The position numbers were made by a program, and so were the translations under genes. From positions 4,354,001 to 4,418,000 of the forward strand of contig NZ_CP036186.1 in assembly GCF_015291885.1 (NCBI RefSeq): a DNA stretch of 64,000 bases, given 5' to 3'. The stretch comes from Stutzerimonas stutzeri (lineage in GTDB: Bacteria; Pseudomonadota; Gammaproteobacteria; Pseudomonadales; Pseudomonadaceae). Below the pieces are notes generated by a model. That model saw only the letters and a list, made by a program, of their open reading frames with translations, searched no databases and was not told the DNA's origin. Below, piece by piece: positions 52,665 to 64,000 of this stretch (position 1 is the first letter of the stretch; every line of letters starts with the position of its first letter).

Positions 52665-55397
52665 TCAGGGCACAAGACCATTGCGCTTACCCGACTCGGT
52701 CAGCGGCAGAATCAGCCCGCCCTGGTCTGGCATTGCCGTCGCGGAGTCTTCCAGCAGCGCACGCAGCGGCGTGGCAATGGAGGCGGTGTAGTCCTTGACA
52801 CAGCGATGATGGCCACCGAGCACGTCGTAGCTTTCGAAGCTCGCGCCCATGTTCCGCCAGGCCCGGCTGGTGTAATCAGCGGAGAAGTACACCACCGGCG
52901 CATCGATACGCTGCGGCAGGTAGCGAGCCATCACCAGCGAGTACTGCAGGAAGCGCACACGCACCTCGCGATCACGCGCCGTGGGCGGCGGCGGCACGTC
53001 GCTGGCCAATCGCTGCTGAACCATGCGCGCACTGCGATGAGTGAGTTTCCACGCCAGGTTGGCGAGGCGCTTGGGATAGGGCCATTTGCTGGTTTCACCG
53101 AAGCGACTCAGCGCTTCGTAAGCACGGGCGAGGTAGCTATCCGGCAACACGCGGTCGAGGGTCCGCAGAATGGCCCGCGACCAGGGCCGAACATTGGCGG
53201 TGGGCGGATCGATCAGCGCGACAATTTCCACGCTGTGCCCGGCTTCGATGAGCAGGCGAGCCGCTTCGAAGGCGACCAGCGCGCCGTTGCAGTAGCCGCC
53301 AATGCGATATGGCCCTTTGGGCTGACGCTCGAGAATCAACGGCAGGCGCTCGCGGGCCATCTGCTGCACCGATGCAGGAATCGCCTCGTCGCCCATACCG
53401 TGCGGTGCGATGGCGGTCAGCGGCTGTTGTGGGCCGAGCAGCCTGGCCAGGCGGCGGATGTAGTAACCGCCATGAGCGAAATCGCCGTGGAACCAAAACA
53501 GCGCCGTACGCCCTGGCTGCGCGTTGAAATCGATGACCGGAATGACGTGGTTGGCGAGATTTTCCAGGCGTTCGGCCAGCTCACGTGCGGTCTCGGCCTC
53601 CACCAGTACCGCCTCGGGAATCACCCGGCCGAGCATCTGCTCTAGTTCGGTCAGCATCTCGGTGGCCAGCAGCGAATCGCCGCCGCAATCGAGAAAGTTG
53701 TCCTGCGGGCCTACCGCTTCGGTTTTCAGCAGGCGGCGCCAGAGTGCAAGTACTTCCTGCTCAAGCGGCGAGGCAGCCTCACTGGCGCCAGCCTGCCGGG
53801 CTCGCTCGCTGCGCTGCTCGACATACGCATCCGCCAGGTGATGCCGCAGCACCTTGCCCGTCAGCCCGCGCGGCAAGGCGTCGATGACCTGTACGCGGCG
53901 CGGCACCTTGAAATACACCAGCTCACCGCGCAAGAAGTTCTGCAGTTCGTTGGGCGAGACGCTCATCTGCGGATGCAGCACAACCGCCGCGGCTACGTCC
54001 TGCCCGAGGCGCGGATGCGGCACGGCGAATGCGGCGGCGTCCGCCACCGCCGGATGGCGCAGCAAAGCGGCGTCGACTTCCGGCAGGCTGACCTTTTCGC
54101 CACCGCGGTTGATGACTTCGCGCAGGCGTCCGTGCAGGTAGAGAAAGCCGCCCTCGTCAAGACTGCCGATGTCGCCGGTGTGGAACCAGCCGTCACGCAG
54201 CACATCATTCAGCGCGGGATCTCCGAGATAACCGGGCATGACCGTTGCGCCGCGCACACGGATTTCGCCCCGCTGGCCGCTCGGCACCGGCAGGCCTTCC
54301 TCATCAACGATGCTCAGCGTTTCCGGCCACGGCCGGCCTACGCTGCCGCTCTTGCGCTCAGCAGGGGTATTGACGGCGATCTGCGCTGCTTCGCTGGAAC
54401 CGTAATGCTCCAGCAGCGGGAAGCCCATGGTCTGCTCGAAGGCATCGATGATGTCCTGCCCCAACGGCGCGCCGCCGGAAGAGGCAAAGCGCGGTCGGTG
54501 CGCACCGAGACCTTCGGGATGGGTAGTGGCGGCCTCGAGAATCGCGCGGTGCAGCGCCGGGCCGGCCGAATACCAGGTCGGGCGCAGGGCTTCGAACCAC
54601 TCGTGCAGGTCCACCACCGCCGGACTGAGCGGAAAAGCGACGCTGCCGCCGGTGAGCAGCGGCGTGAGGATGGTGACCTTCAGCCCGTGGGAGTAATAAG
54701 GCGCCGACACGCACAGGCAGCGGTCGCCGGCATCCAGGCCGAACCAGCGCTGCCATTTGCGCGCAGCGGTCAGCATGTTGCGATGAGTGAAGGGAATCAG
54801 CTTGGGCAGTGCGGTGGTGCCGGAGCTGCGCAGAATGAATGCCGGAGCGTCAGGCAGCGGCAGCTCGTCGGCGGCCGGTTGCGCGGCGACTGGCATGTCG
54901 AGCAACAGCGCCGGCGTGCCATCTTCGGTCGCTTCGGCGCTGATTAGAGTCAGTCCATGGCGCTCGGCGGCCGCCCGGCCATGCTGATCGACATCGCTGC
55001 CGATCAGGAGGGCGTCGAGCGGCAGCTGCTGAAGAAACTGATCAAGCTCAGCCGGGCCAAGACGTGGATCGAGCGGCACGGCAACTGCGGAACAAGCGAT
55101 GGCGATGATCGCCACTGCAGCCTGCGGGGCTTCAGGCAGCAATACGCCGATCCGCGCATCACGGCCAAAGCCGGCCTGACGCAACTGGCGACGGGTCTGA
55201 TCGATCATTTGCTGCAGGCCGCGATAGTCCAGCGGCGCGAAGCGAGTCGAAAGCACCGCCGGTTGAGCGGGCGCGCCACGTGCAATGCGCGTCAGCGTGG
55301 CATACAGAGTGATGGGCTCGATGCTGATGGTTACCGAGTCGGGCACAGCAAAGGCCGAGCCCACAGGGGGCACGGCGGAGTCGGAGTCCTGGGTCAC
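52665..55397 (-). CDS. One-module NRPS-like protein: adenylation-carrier-thioesterase (910 aa)
   Basis: Adenylation domain (about 30-540) with FILRSSGTTALPKLIPFTHRN (A3-like), LLEHYGSSEAAQIAVN (A5), DGWFHTGDIGSLDEGGFLYLHGRLREVINRGGEKVSL (A7-A8) and PRGLTGKVLRHHL (A10 Lys). Carrier domain with DNFLDCGGDSLLATEML (Ser about 620). C-terminal alpha/beta thioesterase with ALFWFHGDFAHGGYY and IGGYCNGALVAFEAARL. The thioesterase elbow has Cys where Ser is usual (G-Y-C-N-G). It probably activates an aryl or hydroxy acid. I prefer GTG 55397 behind AAGGACAG to ATG 55433. It lies in an operon with the dehydratase. Confidence 0.85.
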   Translation of the reverse strand: MTQDSDSAVPPVGSAFAVPDSVTISIEPITLYATLTRIARGAPAQPAVLSTRFAPLDYRGLQQMIDQTRRQLRQAGFGRDARIGVLLPEAPQAAVAIIAIACSAVAVPLDPRLGPAELDQFLQQLPLDALLIGSDVDQHGRAAAERHGLTLISAEATEDGTPALLLDMPVAAQPAADELPLPDAPAFILRSSGTTALPKLIPFTHRNMLTAARKWQRWFGLDAGDRCLCVSAPYYSHGLKVTILTPLLTGGSVAFPLSPAVVDLHEWFEALRPTWYSAGPALHRAILEAATTHPEGLGAHRPRFASSGGAPLGQDIIDAFEQTMGFPLLEHYGSSEAAQIAVNTPAERKSGSVGRPWPETLSIVDEEGLPVPSGQRGEIRVRGATVMPGYLGDPALNDVLRDGWFHTGDIGSLDEGGFLYLHGRLREVINRGGEKVSLPEVDAALLRHPAVADAAAFAVPHPRLGQDVAAAVVLHPQMSVSPNELQNFLRGELVYFKVPRRVQVIDALPRGLTGKVLRHHLADAYVEQRSERARQAGASEAASPLEQEVLALWRRLLKTEAVGPQDNFLDCGGDSLLATEMLTELEQMLGRVIPEAVLVEAETARELAERLENLANHVIPVIDFNAQPGRTALFWFHGDFAHGGYYIRRLARLLGPQQPLTAIAPHGMGDEAIPASVQQMARERLPLILERQPKGPYRIGGYCNGALVAFEAARLLIEAGHSVEIVALIDPPTANVRPWSRAILRTLDRVLPDSYLARAYEALSRFGETSKWPYPKRLANLAWKLTHRSARMVQQRLASDVPPPPTARDREVRVRFLQYSLVMARYLPQRIDAPVVYFSADYTSRAWRNMGASFESYDVLGGHHRCVKDYTASIATPLRALLEDSATAMPDQGGLILPLTESGKRNGLVP

Positions 55398-55570
55398 GGC
55401 TGTCTGTCCTTGGCTAAAGTCCGGCCTGGCCATGGCACGGATTGCTCAGCTAAGACAGTGCCGCCGCTAAAAGTTGCCCGGAGCGACGCAACAAAATGTG
55501 TGCAGATAGCCGCTTGATGCGCTCAATTGGATGCTCAGGCGCTTTAGATCACCGCCTCACCCTTCTGTCG

Positions 55571-56476
55571 TTACCCATCGGTCATGCGGCTCTCCAGCCG
55601 CCGCCAGAGCAGGCGCACCGCCCCCTTGCGCATCAGCGAACAGCGATACAGGCGGATTTCCAGCGGCACTCTCCATTGCTCGCTGCCGCAGATGGCCAAC
55701 TCCCCGCGCTGCAGCTCCGGCTCGACGCTCAACCGCGGCACCCAGGCGATGCCGAGCCCCTGCAGGGCCATGCTCTTAAGGCTGTCGGCCATGGCCGTCT
55801 CGTAGACGGTGGTCGAGCGCAGCGCGCGCTGGCGCAGCAGCAGGTTCACCGAGCGGCCGAGGAAAGCACCGGCGCTGTAGGCCAGCAGCGGCACGGTCTG
55901 GCCGCTATCGACGTCGTACAGCGGCACGCCGTCAACGCCCGCCGCGCAGACCGGGAGCATTTCGGTGCGCCCCAGGTGCAGCGAGGGGAACAGCTCCGGG
56001 TCGAGCTGCAGCGCGGCATCCGGGTCGTAGTAGGCGAGGATCAGGTCGCAACCGCCCTCGCGCAGCACATGCACGGCTTCGCCGACGTTGGTGGCGATCA
56101 GTCGGGTGGCGATGTTCAACCCGTCGTGGCGCAGGCCGGCGATCCACGCCGGGAAGAAGCCCAGCGCCAGCGAGTGCGCCGCAGAAATCTGCAGCACCTC
56201 GCCCTGCTGGCCTTCGACGTGATGCAGATGGCGCACCACTTCGCCGAGCTGCTCGACCATGTTGCGCGCACTTACGAGGAACAGCTGGCCGGCTTCGGTC
56301 AGCTCGATCGGCGTGCGCGAACGGTTGATCAGCTGCAGGCCGAGCGCCTCTTCCAAAGAGCGTATCCGACGACTGAAGGCCGGCTGCGTGACGAAACGGC
56401 GTTGTGCCGCCTGGGAAAAGCTGCGGGTCGCTGCCAGAGCGATGAAATCCTCCAGCCACTTGGTTTCCAGATTCAT
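55571..56476 (-). CDS. LysR-type regulator next to aspA (301 aa)
   Basis: N-terminal winged HTH: WLEDFIALAATRSFSQAAQRRFVTQPAFSRRIRSLEEALGLQL (about 8-50), then the linker helix and a periplasmic-binding-like effector domain (about 90-300). It is divergent from aspA with 163 bp between, the usual layout for a LysR regulator and its target. It probably responds to aspartate or a related acid; the ligand is inferred. Confidence 0.92.
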   Translation of the reverse strand: MNLETKWLEDFIALAATRSFSQAAQRRFVTQPAFSRRIRSLEEALGLQLINRSRTPIELTEAGQLFLVSARNMVEQLGEVVRHLHHVEGQQGEVLQISAAHSLALGFFPAWIAGLRHDGLNIATRLIATNVGEAVHVLREGGCDLILAYYDPDAALQLDPELFPSLHLGRTEMLPVCAAGVDGVPLYDVDSGQTVPLLAYSAGAFLGRSVNLLLRQRALRSTTVYETAMADSLKSMALQGLGIAWVPRLSVEPELQRGELAICGSEQWRVPLEIRLYRCSLMRKGAVRLLWRRLESRMTDG

Positions 56477-56639
56477 CTAAAGATCCCCTCGATACGATGG
56501 CGGCGGGCGAGAAGTCACACCAACATTATGCCGTTCCGGCATAGCCCAGCCGGCAACGGCATTGGCCGCCAAATACCTGAAAGCCTTATTTTAGGCGCAC
56601 TGCAGCACTGCCTGCGCCTACCGAAGCCACATTACCATC

Positions 56640-58064
<1,425 letters not shown>

Positions 58065-58154
58065 TCACCCCTTGCGCCTGGCGATAACGCCGGGCGTTCG
58101 CATTACGGGCCGCTAGCCCGGCTCGTTCGCACAATAAAAACAACAGGAAAACCC

Positions 58155-59414
58155 ATGACTCAGAGTACGACCCTCTCCGCTCCCCTGCGCCTGCTCGTCC
58201 GCCTGCCGCTCTGGCAGCAGATCCTCATCGGCCTGGCACTCGGCGTTGCCGCCGGCATGGCCTTCGGCGAAGGCGCGCAGTTGCTGGCACCGATCGGCAC
58301 GCTGTTTCTCAATGCAATCAAGATGCTCATCGTGCCCTTGGTGTTCGTTTCGCTGGTGGCCGGTATCACTTCGATGCAGGACAGCGCCAAGCTTGGCCGC
58401 ATCAGTCTCAAGACCATTGCCATCTACCTGGTGACCACCGCCTTTGCAGTGAGCATCGGTCTGCTCTTCGGCGCGCTGTTCAGCCCCGGCGAGGGGATGA
58501 ACATGGTCGCCAGTGGCAACGAACAGGCCAAGCAGGCGCCCTCGCTGGTGTCCATTCTGGTGGGCCTGGTGCCGGCCAACCCAGTCACTGCCTTCGCCGA
58601 AGGCAACATCCTGCAGATCATCGTTTTCGCCATCGCCCTGGGCGTCAGCATCAACCTGATCGGCGAGCGCGGCGCGCCGGCAGTGCGCCTGTTCGATGCG
58701 CTGGCCGAGACCTTCTACAAGCTCACCGACCTGGTGATGCGCGTCGCACCGATCGGCGTCTTCGCCCTGACTGCCGGCGTAGTGGGTAGCCACGGCGCCG
58801 AAGTGCTGCTGCCGCTGGCGGGCGTGATCGGCGTGATCTACCTGGCCAGCATCACCCATGTACTGCTGGTCTACGGCGGCCTGCTCGGCCTGCTGGCGCG
58901 GCTCAACCCGCTGCGCTTCTTCCAGGGCATCGCCCCGGCGCTGGCGGTGGCCTTCAGTACCTCAAGCAGCTCCGGCACGCTGCCGGTGTCCATCGAATGT
59001 GCGCGCAAGAACCTCGGTGTATCCGAGGGTGTAGCGGGCTTCGTGTTGCCGGTGGGCGCGACCATCAACATGGACGGCACGGCGATCTATCAGGGCGTGC
59101 TCGCACTGTTCATCGCCCAGGCCTTTGGCATCGACCTCAGCGCCGGGCAGTACGCGATGATCATCCTCACCGCGACGCTGGCCTCCATCGGTACCGCCGG
59201 CATTCCCGGCGCCGGGCTGATCATGCTCGGGCTGGTGCTCACCGCCGCCGGCCTGCCGCTCGAAGGCGTGGCGCTGATCGCCGGTATCGACCGCATCCTC
59301 GACATGGCCCGCACCACGGTGAACGTCGCCGGCGACCTGATGACCACCACGCTGGTCGGTCGCAGCGAACAGGAACTCGACCGAGCGATCTACGACAGCA
59401 GCAACAAGGAGTGA
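58155..59414 (+). CDS. Dicarboxylate/amino acid:cation symporter, DAACS family (419 aa)
   Basis: A multi-helix inner-membrane transporter of the GltP/DctA family. It has FSTSSSSGTLPVSIECARKN (the serine-rich re-entrant loop, about 274-293), GATINMDGTAIYQGV (about 303-317), and GTAGIPGAGLIMLGLVL. Substrates are likely aspartate, glutamate or C4-dicarboxylates. Its position behind aspA favours aspartate/fumarate uptake or exchange, by inference. Confidence 0.92.
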   Translation: MTQSTTLSAPLRLLVRLPLWQQILIGLALGVAAGMAFGEGAQLLAPIGTLFLNAIKMLIVPLVFVSLVAGITSMQDSAKLGRISLKTIAIYLVTTAFAVSIGLLFGALFSPGEGMNMVASGNEQAKQAPSLVSILVGLVPANPVTAFAEGNILQIIVFAIALGVSINLIGERGAPAVRLFDALAETFYKLTDLVMRVAPIGVFALTAGVVGSHGAEVLLPLAGVIGVIYLASITHVLLVYGGLLGLLARLNPLRFFQGIAPALAVAFSTSSSSGTLPVSIECARKNLGVSEGVAGFVLPVGATINMDGTAIYQGVLALFIAQAFGIDLSAGQYAMIILTATLASIGTAGIPGAGLIMLGLVLTAAGLPLEGVALIAGIDRILDMARTTVNVAGDLMTTTLVGRSEQELDRAIYDSSNKE

Positions 59415-59425
59415 GGGCGCACGAC

Positions 59426-60244
59426 TCACTCGATGCCGAACAGGCCGTTCTCCAGATGCGGCGTCGCCAGCCGCTCACGGATTTCCGGGTCAATGCGCGG
59501 GTCGTCCGGGCTGTAGAGCATCACCTGGCGATAGGCACTGACCCGGTTGATCTCGCGGCCCAGGTATTCCCACACCACCGAGGTGCACGCCGGCGTGCGC
59601 CGGTCGCCCGAGGAAACGCCGGTCTTAAGGCCGTTGAGGCGGGTGATGCGGCTCTTGAAGCTGGGAATGAGGATGGTCTGGCTCATCTCGTTGAGCGTCA
59701 GCGACTCGTAGTCGATCAGAAACAGCCGGTCCTGCAGGCCGAACGCGGCGCCGAGGTAGCGACAACGCACCCAGTCCTCGGCCTGGCCAAGGGTGGGGCT
59801 GGCACGCTCCTGGCGCTCCTGACGCTCGAACAGGTAGAGGCCGTTTTCCTCGCGCAGATGCACCAGCGAGATGAGGATGCTGCCCGGCACCGACATGCAG
59901 TTGGCGTATTCGAAGTAGTAGCCGCAATAGCGCGACAGACTCGCGGCGTGCTCGCGCAACGGCTGCAGCAGGGCCAGCAGCGGATCGGTCCGCGGCAGCG
60001 CCTGGGCTTCCGGATGGCGCGCCCCGACCAGCCGGGCGAACTGCTCAGGCGGCATTTCCAGCTCATAGCCCTCGACCCCGAAGAAGTCGCCGATGCGCTT
60101 GAGATTGAAAGGTGTCGGCCGGCTTTGCCCGCCCAGGTACTTGTTGAACTGCGCCCGATTGATGGCCAGCTTGCGGCACACCTCGGCAATCGAGCGGTAG
60201 TGACTGCAGAGCAACTTCAGGTTTTCGGCGAGGTGGGAGGTCAT
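59426..60244 (-). CDS. HTH-type regulator (272 aa)
   Basis: N-terminal HTH: LCSHYRSIAEVCRKLAINRAQFNKYLGGQSRPTPFNLKRIGDFFGV (about 10-56), an XRE-like fold. The remaining 200 residues (CGYYFEYANCMSVPGSILISLVHLRE, DRLFLIDYESLTLNEMSQTILI) look like a ligand-sensing domain I cannot name. ATG 60244 is at the start of the HTH; the longer frame to 60490 runs into the divergent promoter region and is not used. It probably regulates the divergent AgcS transporter gene. Confidence 0.8.
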   Translation of the reverse strand: MTSHLAENLKLLCSHYRSIAEVCRKLAINRAQFNKYLGGQSRPTPFNLKRIGDFFGVEGYELEMPPEQFARLVGARHPEAQALPRTDPLLALLQPLREHAASLSRYCGYYFEYANCMSVPGSILISLVHLREENGLYLFERQERQERASPTLGQAEDWVRCRYLGAAFGLQDRLFLIDYESLTLNEMSQTILIPSFKSRITRLNGLKTGVSSGDRRTPACTSVVWEYLGREINRVSAYRQVMLYSPDDPRIDPEIRERLATPHLENGLFGIE

Positions 60245-60413
60245 GGGATGCCCTGACGGCTGGCGCGACTGTCGCCATTCTAGCATCAGGTCGCGCCACA
60301 TCGCGGCCACCTGCGAAATTGTCCTGTCGTCGCTACTGTTGAAACATCCCCCGCTTGCACGGCGCAGCGGCGCGCGCCGGCACCCTAACAACGACAACAA
60401 GGTGAACATTGCC

Positions 60414-61835
<1,422 letters not shown>

Positions 61836-61853
61836 ACGCTCGCGACGCGACCG

Positions 61854-61879
61854 GCCAGCCCCTGTGCTGAGGGGCTGGC
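61854..61879 (+). terminator. Hairpin behind the AgcS gene
   Basis: A perfect 9-bp stem GCCAGCCCC/GGGGCTGGC with an eight-base loop; the T-run (TTTTT) comes only after 14 more bases, so termination may be weak. The asparaginase gene follows at 61932. Confidence 0.45.
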
Positions 61880-61931
61880 ACCATCCGCCCCATTTTTCTG
61901 ATGGCCTGCGCCGACTGAGCGAGGTGTGCGC

Positions 61932-62915
61932 GTGAACGAATCAATCGAACGTCTGCTGGTGCTCTACACCGGCGGCACCATCGGCATGCAACAGAGCGCC
62001 GCCGGGCTGATGCCGGCGTCCGGTTTCGAAGCCCGGCTGCAAGCGCAGCAGGCATCGGAGCTAACGCCGCTACCTGCCTGGACCTTCTGCGAACTGCAAC
62101 CGCTGCTGGACAGCGCCAACATGCAGCCGGCCCATTGGCTGCAGATGGCGACGGCCATCCGCGAGGCCGTGGCGCAGGGGGATTGCGATGCGGTGCTGCT
62201 GCTACATGGCACCGATACCCTGGCCTACAGCGCGGCGGCGCTGTCATTCCTGCTGCTCGATCTTGAGATACCGGTGCTGCTCACCGGCGCCATGCTGCCC
62301 GCGGGAAGCGAGGGCAGCGATGCCTGGCCCAACCTGTTCGGTGCCATGCGCGCGCTGCAGGCCGGTCAGGTGCAAGGCGTGCAACTGTTCTTCAACGGCG
62401 TGCTGCTGCACGGCGCGCGGGTCAGCAAGCTGCGCAGCGATGCCTTCGACGCCTTTGCCGAGGCGCCTCGCAAACGCCAGGCCGAAGCAAGCAAAGATCG
62501 CCCACCGGCACTGCTGCCGCAGCGCCCGGCCGAGGTCGCGATATTGCCGCTGTACCCCGGCGTCGGTGCCGCGCAAGTCCAGGCACTGGTGGCCAGTGGC
62601 GCTCAGGCGCTGCTGCTCGAATGCTATGGCAGCGGCACCGGCCCGGTGAACGACGTCGACTTCATCCAGGCGCTGCGCACGGCACACCGACAGGGCGTGG
62701 TGCTGGCAGCGATCAGCCAGTGCCCGGGCGGCCATATCGACTTCGACGTCTATGCCACCGGCAGCGGCTTGCGTGATGCCGGCCTCGTCTCCGGCGGCGG
62801 CATGACCCGCGAGGCAGCGCTGGGCAAGCTGTTTGCCCTGCTCGCCGCCGGCCTCGACCACGCCGAGGTGGAGCATTGGTTCTGCCGTGATCTGTGCGGA
62901 GAAATGGCCGACTGA
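61932..62915 (+). CDS. Asparaginase (327 aa)
   Basis: Hydrolyses L-asparagine to aspartate and ammonia. The first catalytic Thr lies in LLVLYTGGTIGM (about 9-20), and the second triad in DAVLLLHGTDTLAYSAAAL (Thr/Asp about 92-93); LLTGAMLPAGSEGSDAWPN follows. No signal peptide, so it is cytoplasmic. GTG 61932 is seven bases behind GAGG; GTG 61926 is too close. Its product aspartate feeds AspA. Confidence 0.92.
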   Translation: MNESIERLLVLYTGGTIGMQQSAAGLMPASGFEARLQAQQASELTPLPAWTFCELQPLLDSANMQPAHWLQMATAIREAVAQGDCDAVLLLHGTDTLAYSAAALSFLLLDLEIPVLLTGAMLPAGSEGSDAWPNLFGAMRALQAGQVQGVQLFFNGVLLHGARVSKLRSDAFDAFAEAPRKRQAEASKDRPPALLPQRPAEVAILPLYPGVGAAQVQALVASGAQALLLECYGSGTGPVNDVDFIQALRTAHRQGVVLAAISQCPGGHIDFDVYATGSGLRDAGLVSGGGMTREAALGKLFALLAAGLDHAEVEHWFCRDLCGEMAD

Positions 62916-63036
62916 AAACGACACCGGCATAAATGCGCGCTGCCCCGCAGGGCAGCGTCGCCGGCTGGCGATGTGCCTGCAGCACCGCTACCCTTGCTCA
63001 CGCCAACAACAAAAAAAGCGTCAAGGAGCCGATGCC

Positions 63037-63846
63037 ATGGCCAGATTCCCAACTGCCGGGGCGCTGTTCGCCCTGCTCATCAGCGCTGCATGCACCGCCC
63101 ATGCCGAACTGCCCGCCAACTACCAGATCACCCTGCAAACCGACAGCTTCCCGCCGTTCAACATGGGCCCCAACGGCAAGGGCTTCGCCCGCGGCGACGA
63201 TGTCCAAGGTATTGATGCCGACACCGTGCGTGACATCTTTCACCGCGCCGGTATTGCCTACAACCTGACCCTTCGAGGCCCCTGGAACCGGCTCTACGAG
63301 CAGACCCAGCAGCAATCCGCCCACGGCTTGTTCTCAGTGGCGCGCACGCTGCAGAACGCCGCACAGTTCAAGTGGGTCGGGCCGTTGGCCCATCACGCCA
63401 GCGTGCTGCTGGCGCCGGCTGCCAGTGGCCTGAAGCTCGACAGCCTGGCACAGGCCAAGGACTACCAGATCGGCAGTCATGCCAATGGCAGCGTCAGCCT
63501 GTATCTGGAAAGCCAGGGCATCACCCCCAGCAACAGCCTCAACGACGCGGAGAATCTGCGCAAACTGCTGACCGGGCGCATCGACCTGTGGGCGGTGGCC
63601 GATCCGGTTTGGCGCCATTACGTACGGCAGCAGGGCGTCGACGAAAGCCAGCTGCGCATAGCGCTGAGCTATCGCAGCGAGCCGCTGTATCTGGCGCTGA
63701 GCCCTGATACTCCAGACGAGGTCGTAAAGCGTCTGCAGAAGGCTCTCGACGAAGTGATTGCCGAAGGCTACGCCGGCTGCAGCAAGACCCCGGACCTGTG
63801 TTACCTGATCCAGGAGCGCGGCAAGACACTGGCCGGCAACCGCTGA
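63037..63846 (+). CDS. Periplasmic substrate-binding protein, family 3-like (269 aa)
   Basis: Signal peptide AGALFALLISAACTAHA, then YQITLQTDSFPPFNMGPNGKGFARGDDVQGIDADTVRDIFHRAG, the N-lobe of SBP_bac_3 proteins. It ends with KRLQKALDEVIAEGYAG. It probably binds an amino acid or polar compound, but no permease or ATPase gene is adjacent. ATG 63037 has AAGGAG eight bases upstream. Confidence 0.85.
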   Translation: MARFPTAGALFALLISAACTAHAELPANYQITLQTDSFPPFNMGPNGKGFARGDDVQGIDADTVRDIFHRAGIAYNLTLRGPWNRLYEQTQQQSAHGLFSVARTLQNAAQFKWVGPLAHHASVLLAPAASGLKLDSLAQAKDYQIGSHANGSVSLYLESQGITPSNSLNDAENLRKLLTGRIDLWAVADPVWRHYVRQQGVDESQLRIALSYRSEPLYLALSPDTPDEVVKRLQKALDEVIAEGYAGCSKTPDLCYLIQERGKTLAGNR

Positions 63847-63900
63847 GCCATCGCGTCCTTAGCCATGCCAAGGGCACCGGCATGCGTCACCGGGCGGACT

Positions 63901-64000
63901 TCAACCTACCTGATAGCGCGCCCGCGGCGTGGCCATCGGCAGCGGGCCGTCACCGATCAGGCGGAACTCACCCTTCTCGGCATCGTAAGCGCGGATTTCG
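63901..64000 (-). CDS. 3' end of a gene running off the window
   Basis: The minus-strand frame ends at TGA 63901-63903 and reads EIRAYDAEKGEFRLIGDG, then PLPMATPRARYQVG. It is the only open frame here on that strand. The rest of the gene lies outside, so no product can be named. Confidence 0.5.
   Translation of the reverse strand, partial: EIRAYDAEKGEFRLIGDGPLPMATPRARYQVG

Overview
The window comes from a GC-rich gammaproteobacterium, most likely a Pseudomonas or Stutzerimonas. The core gene content supports this: oscA-sbp-cysTWA, ldhA, purEK, LysR-aspA, a QuiC-type dehydroshikimate dehydratase fused to an HPPD-like domain, and a tRNA-Thr(TGT) locus used as an integration site. It reads as core chromosome (1-947), an accessory block stacked on tRNA-Thr (948 to about 36212), then core chromosome again to the right edge.

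Accessory block, part 1 (976-26230) is a 25 kb genomic island. It is bounded by 48-bp direct repeats of the tRNA-Thr 3' end and carries a P4-type tyrosine integrase next to the right repeat. Paired GGGGTAGG arm-type sites lie near both ends. Its cargo from left to right is: small regulators and unknown genes; a gene split by an IS5-family element; about 930 bp of non-coding DNA with two strikingly phased motif arrays and an inverted-repeat-bounded segment; a second tyrosine recombinase; an unknown 328-aa protein; and a long defence operon. That operon has Vsr on the opposite strand, then a C5 cytosine methyltransferase, a MutL/MORC-like GHKL ATPase, a Z1 helicase-like protein, a PD-(D/E)XK protein and AIPR. 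I know this set as Mza or MORC-linked restriction. It is followed by an AT-rich two-gene module, a DGxxR-motif protein broken by a second IS copy plus a HEPN-like protein, then a PD-(D/E)XK nuclease, an unknown gene, hipBA and the integrase.

Accessory block, part 2 (about 26238-36212) is a high-GC type I restriction locus. It contains hsdR, an ATPase/TOPRIM pair resembling RloA/RloB, hsdM, hsdS, a leftover second hsdS tail and mrr. It is bracketed by two identical 31-bp copies of a terminator, suggesting a separate acquisition beside the same tRNA.

The core region to the right carries small conserved genes, a 1-Cys peroxiredoxin, the sulfate-uptake cluster (oscA, sbp, cysT, cysW, cysA) behind an AT-rich palindromic regulatory region, ldhA, a uracil-DNA glycosylase-family protein, purEK and a membrane sensor kinase. 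Next comes an unusual operon pairing a one-module A-T-TE NRPS-like enzyme with a dehydroshikimate dehydratase. The right end is an asparagine/aspartate use cluster: LysR, aspA, two symporters, an HTH regulator, asparaginase and a periplasmic binding protein.

The strongest candidate for something undescribed is the pair of helically phased arrays at 4987-5314. The first has 11-12 TGYNRCA-like sites about 15.7 bp apart (1.5 helical turns). The second has nine TGCC/GGCA sites about 10.5 bp apart (one turn). They lie upstream of a recombinase whose start is preceded by 13-bp inverted repeats. The second candidate is the DGxxR plus HEPN gene pair. All functional statements rest on reading the sequence and family knowledge; no database search was run.
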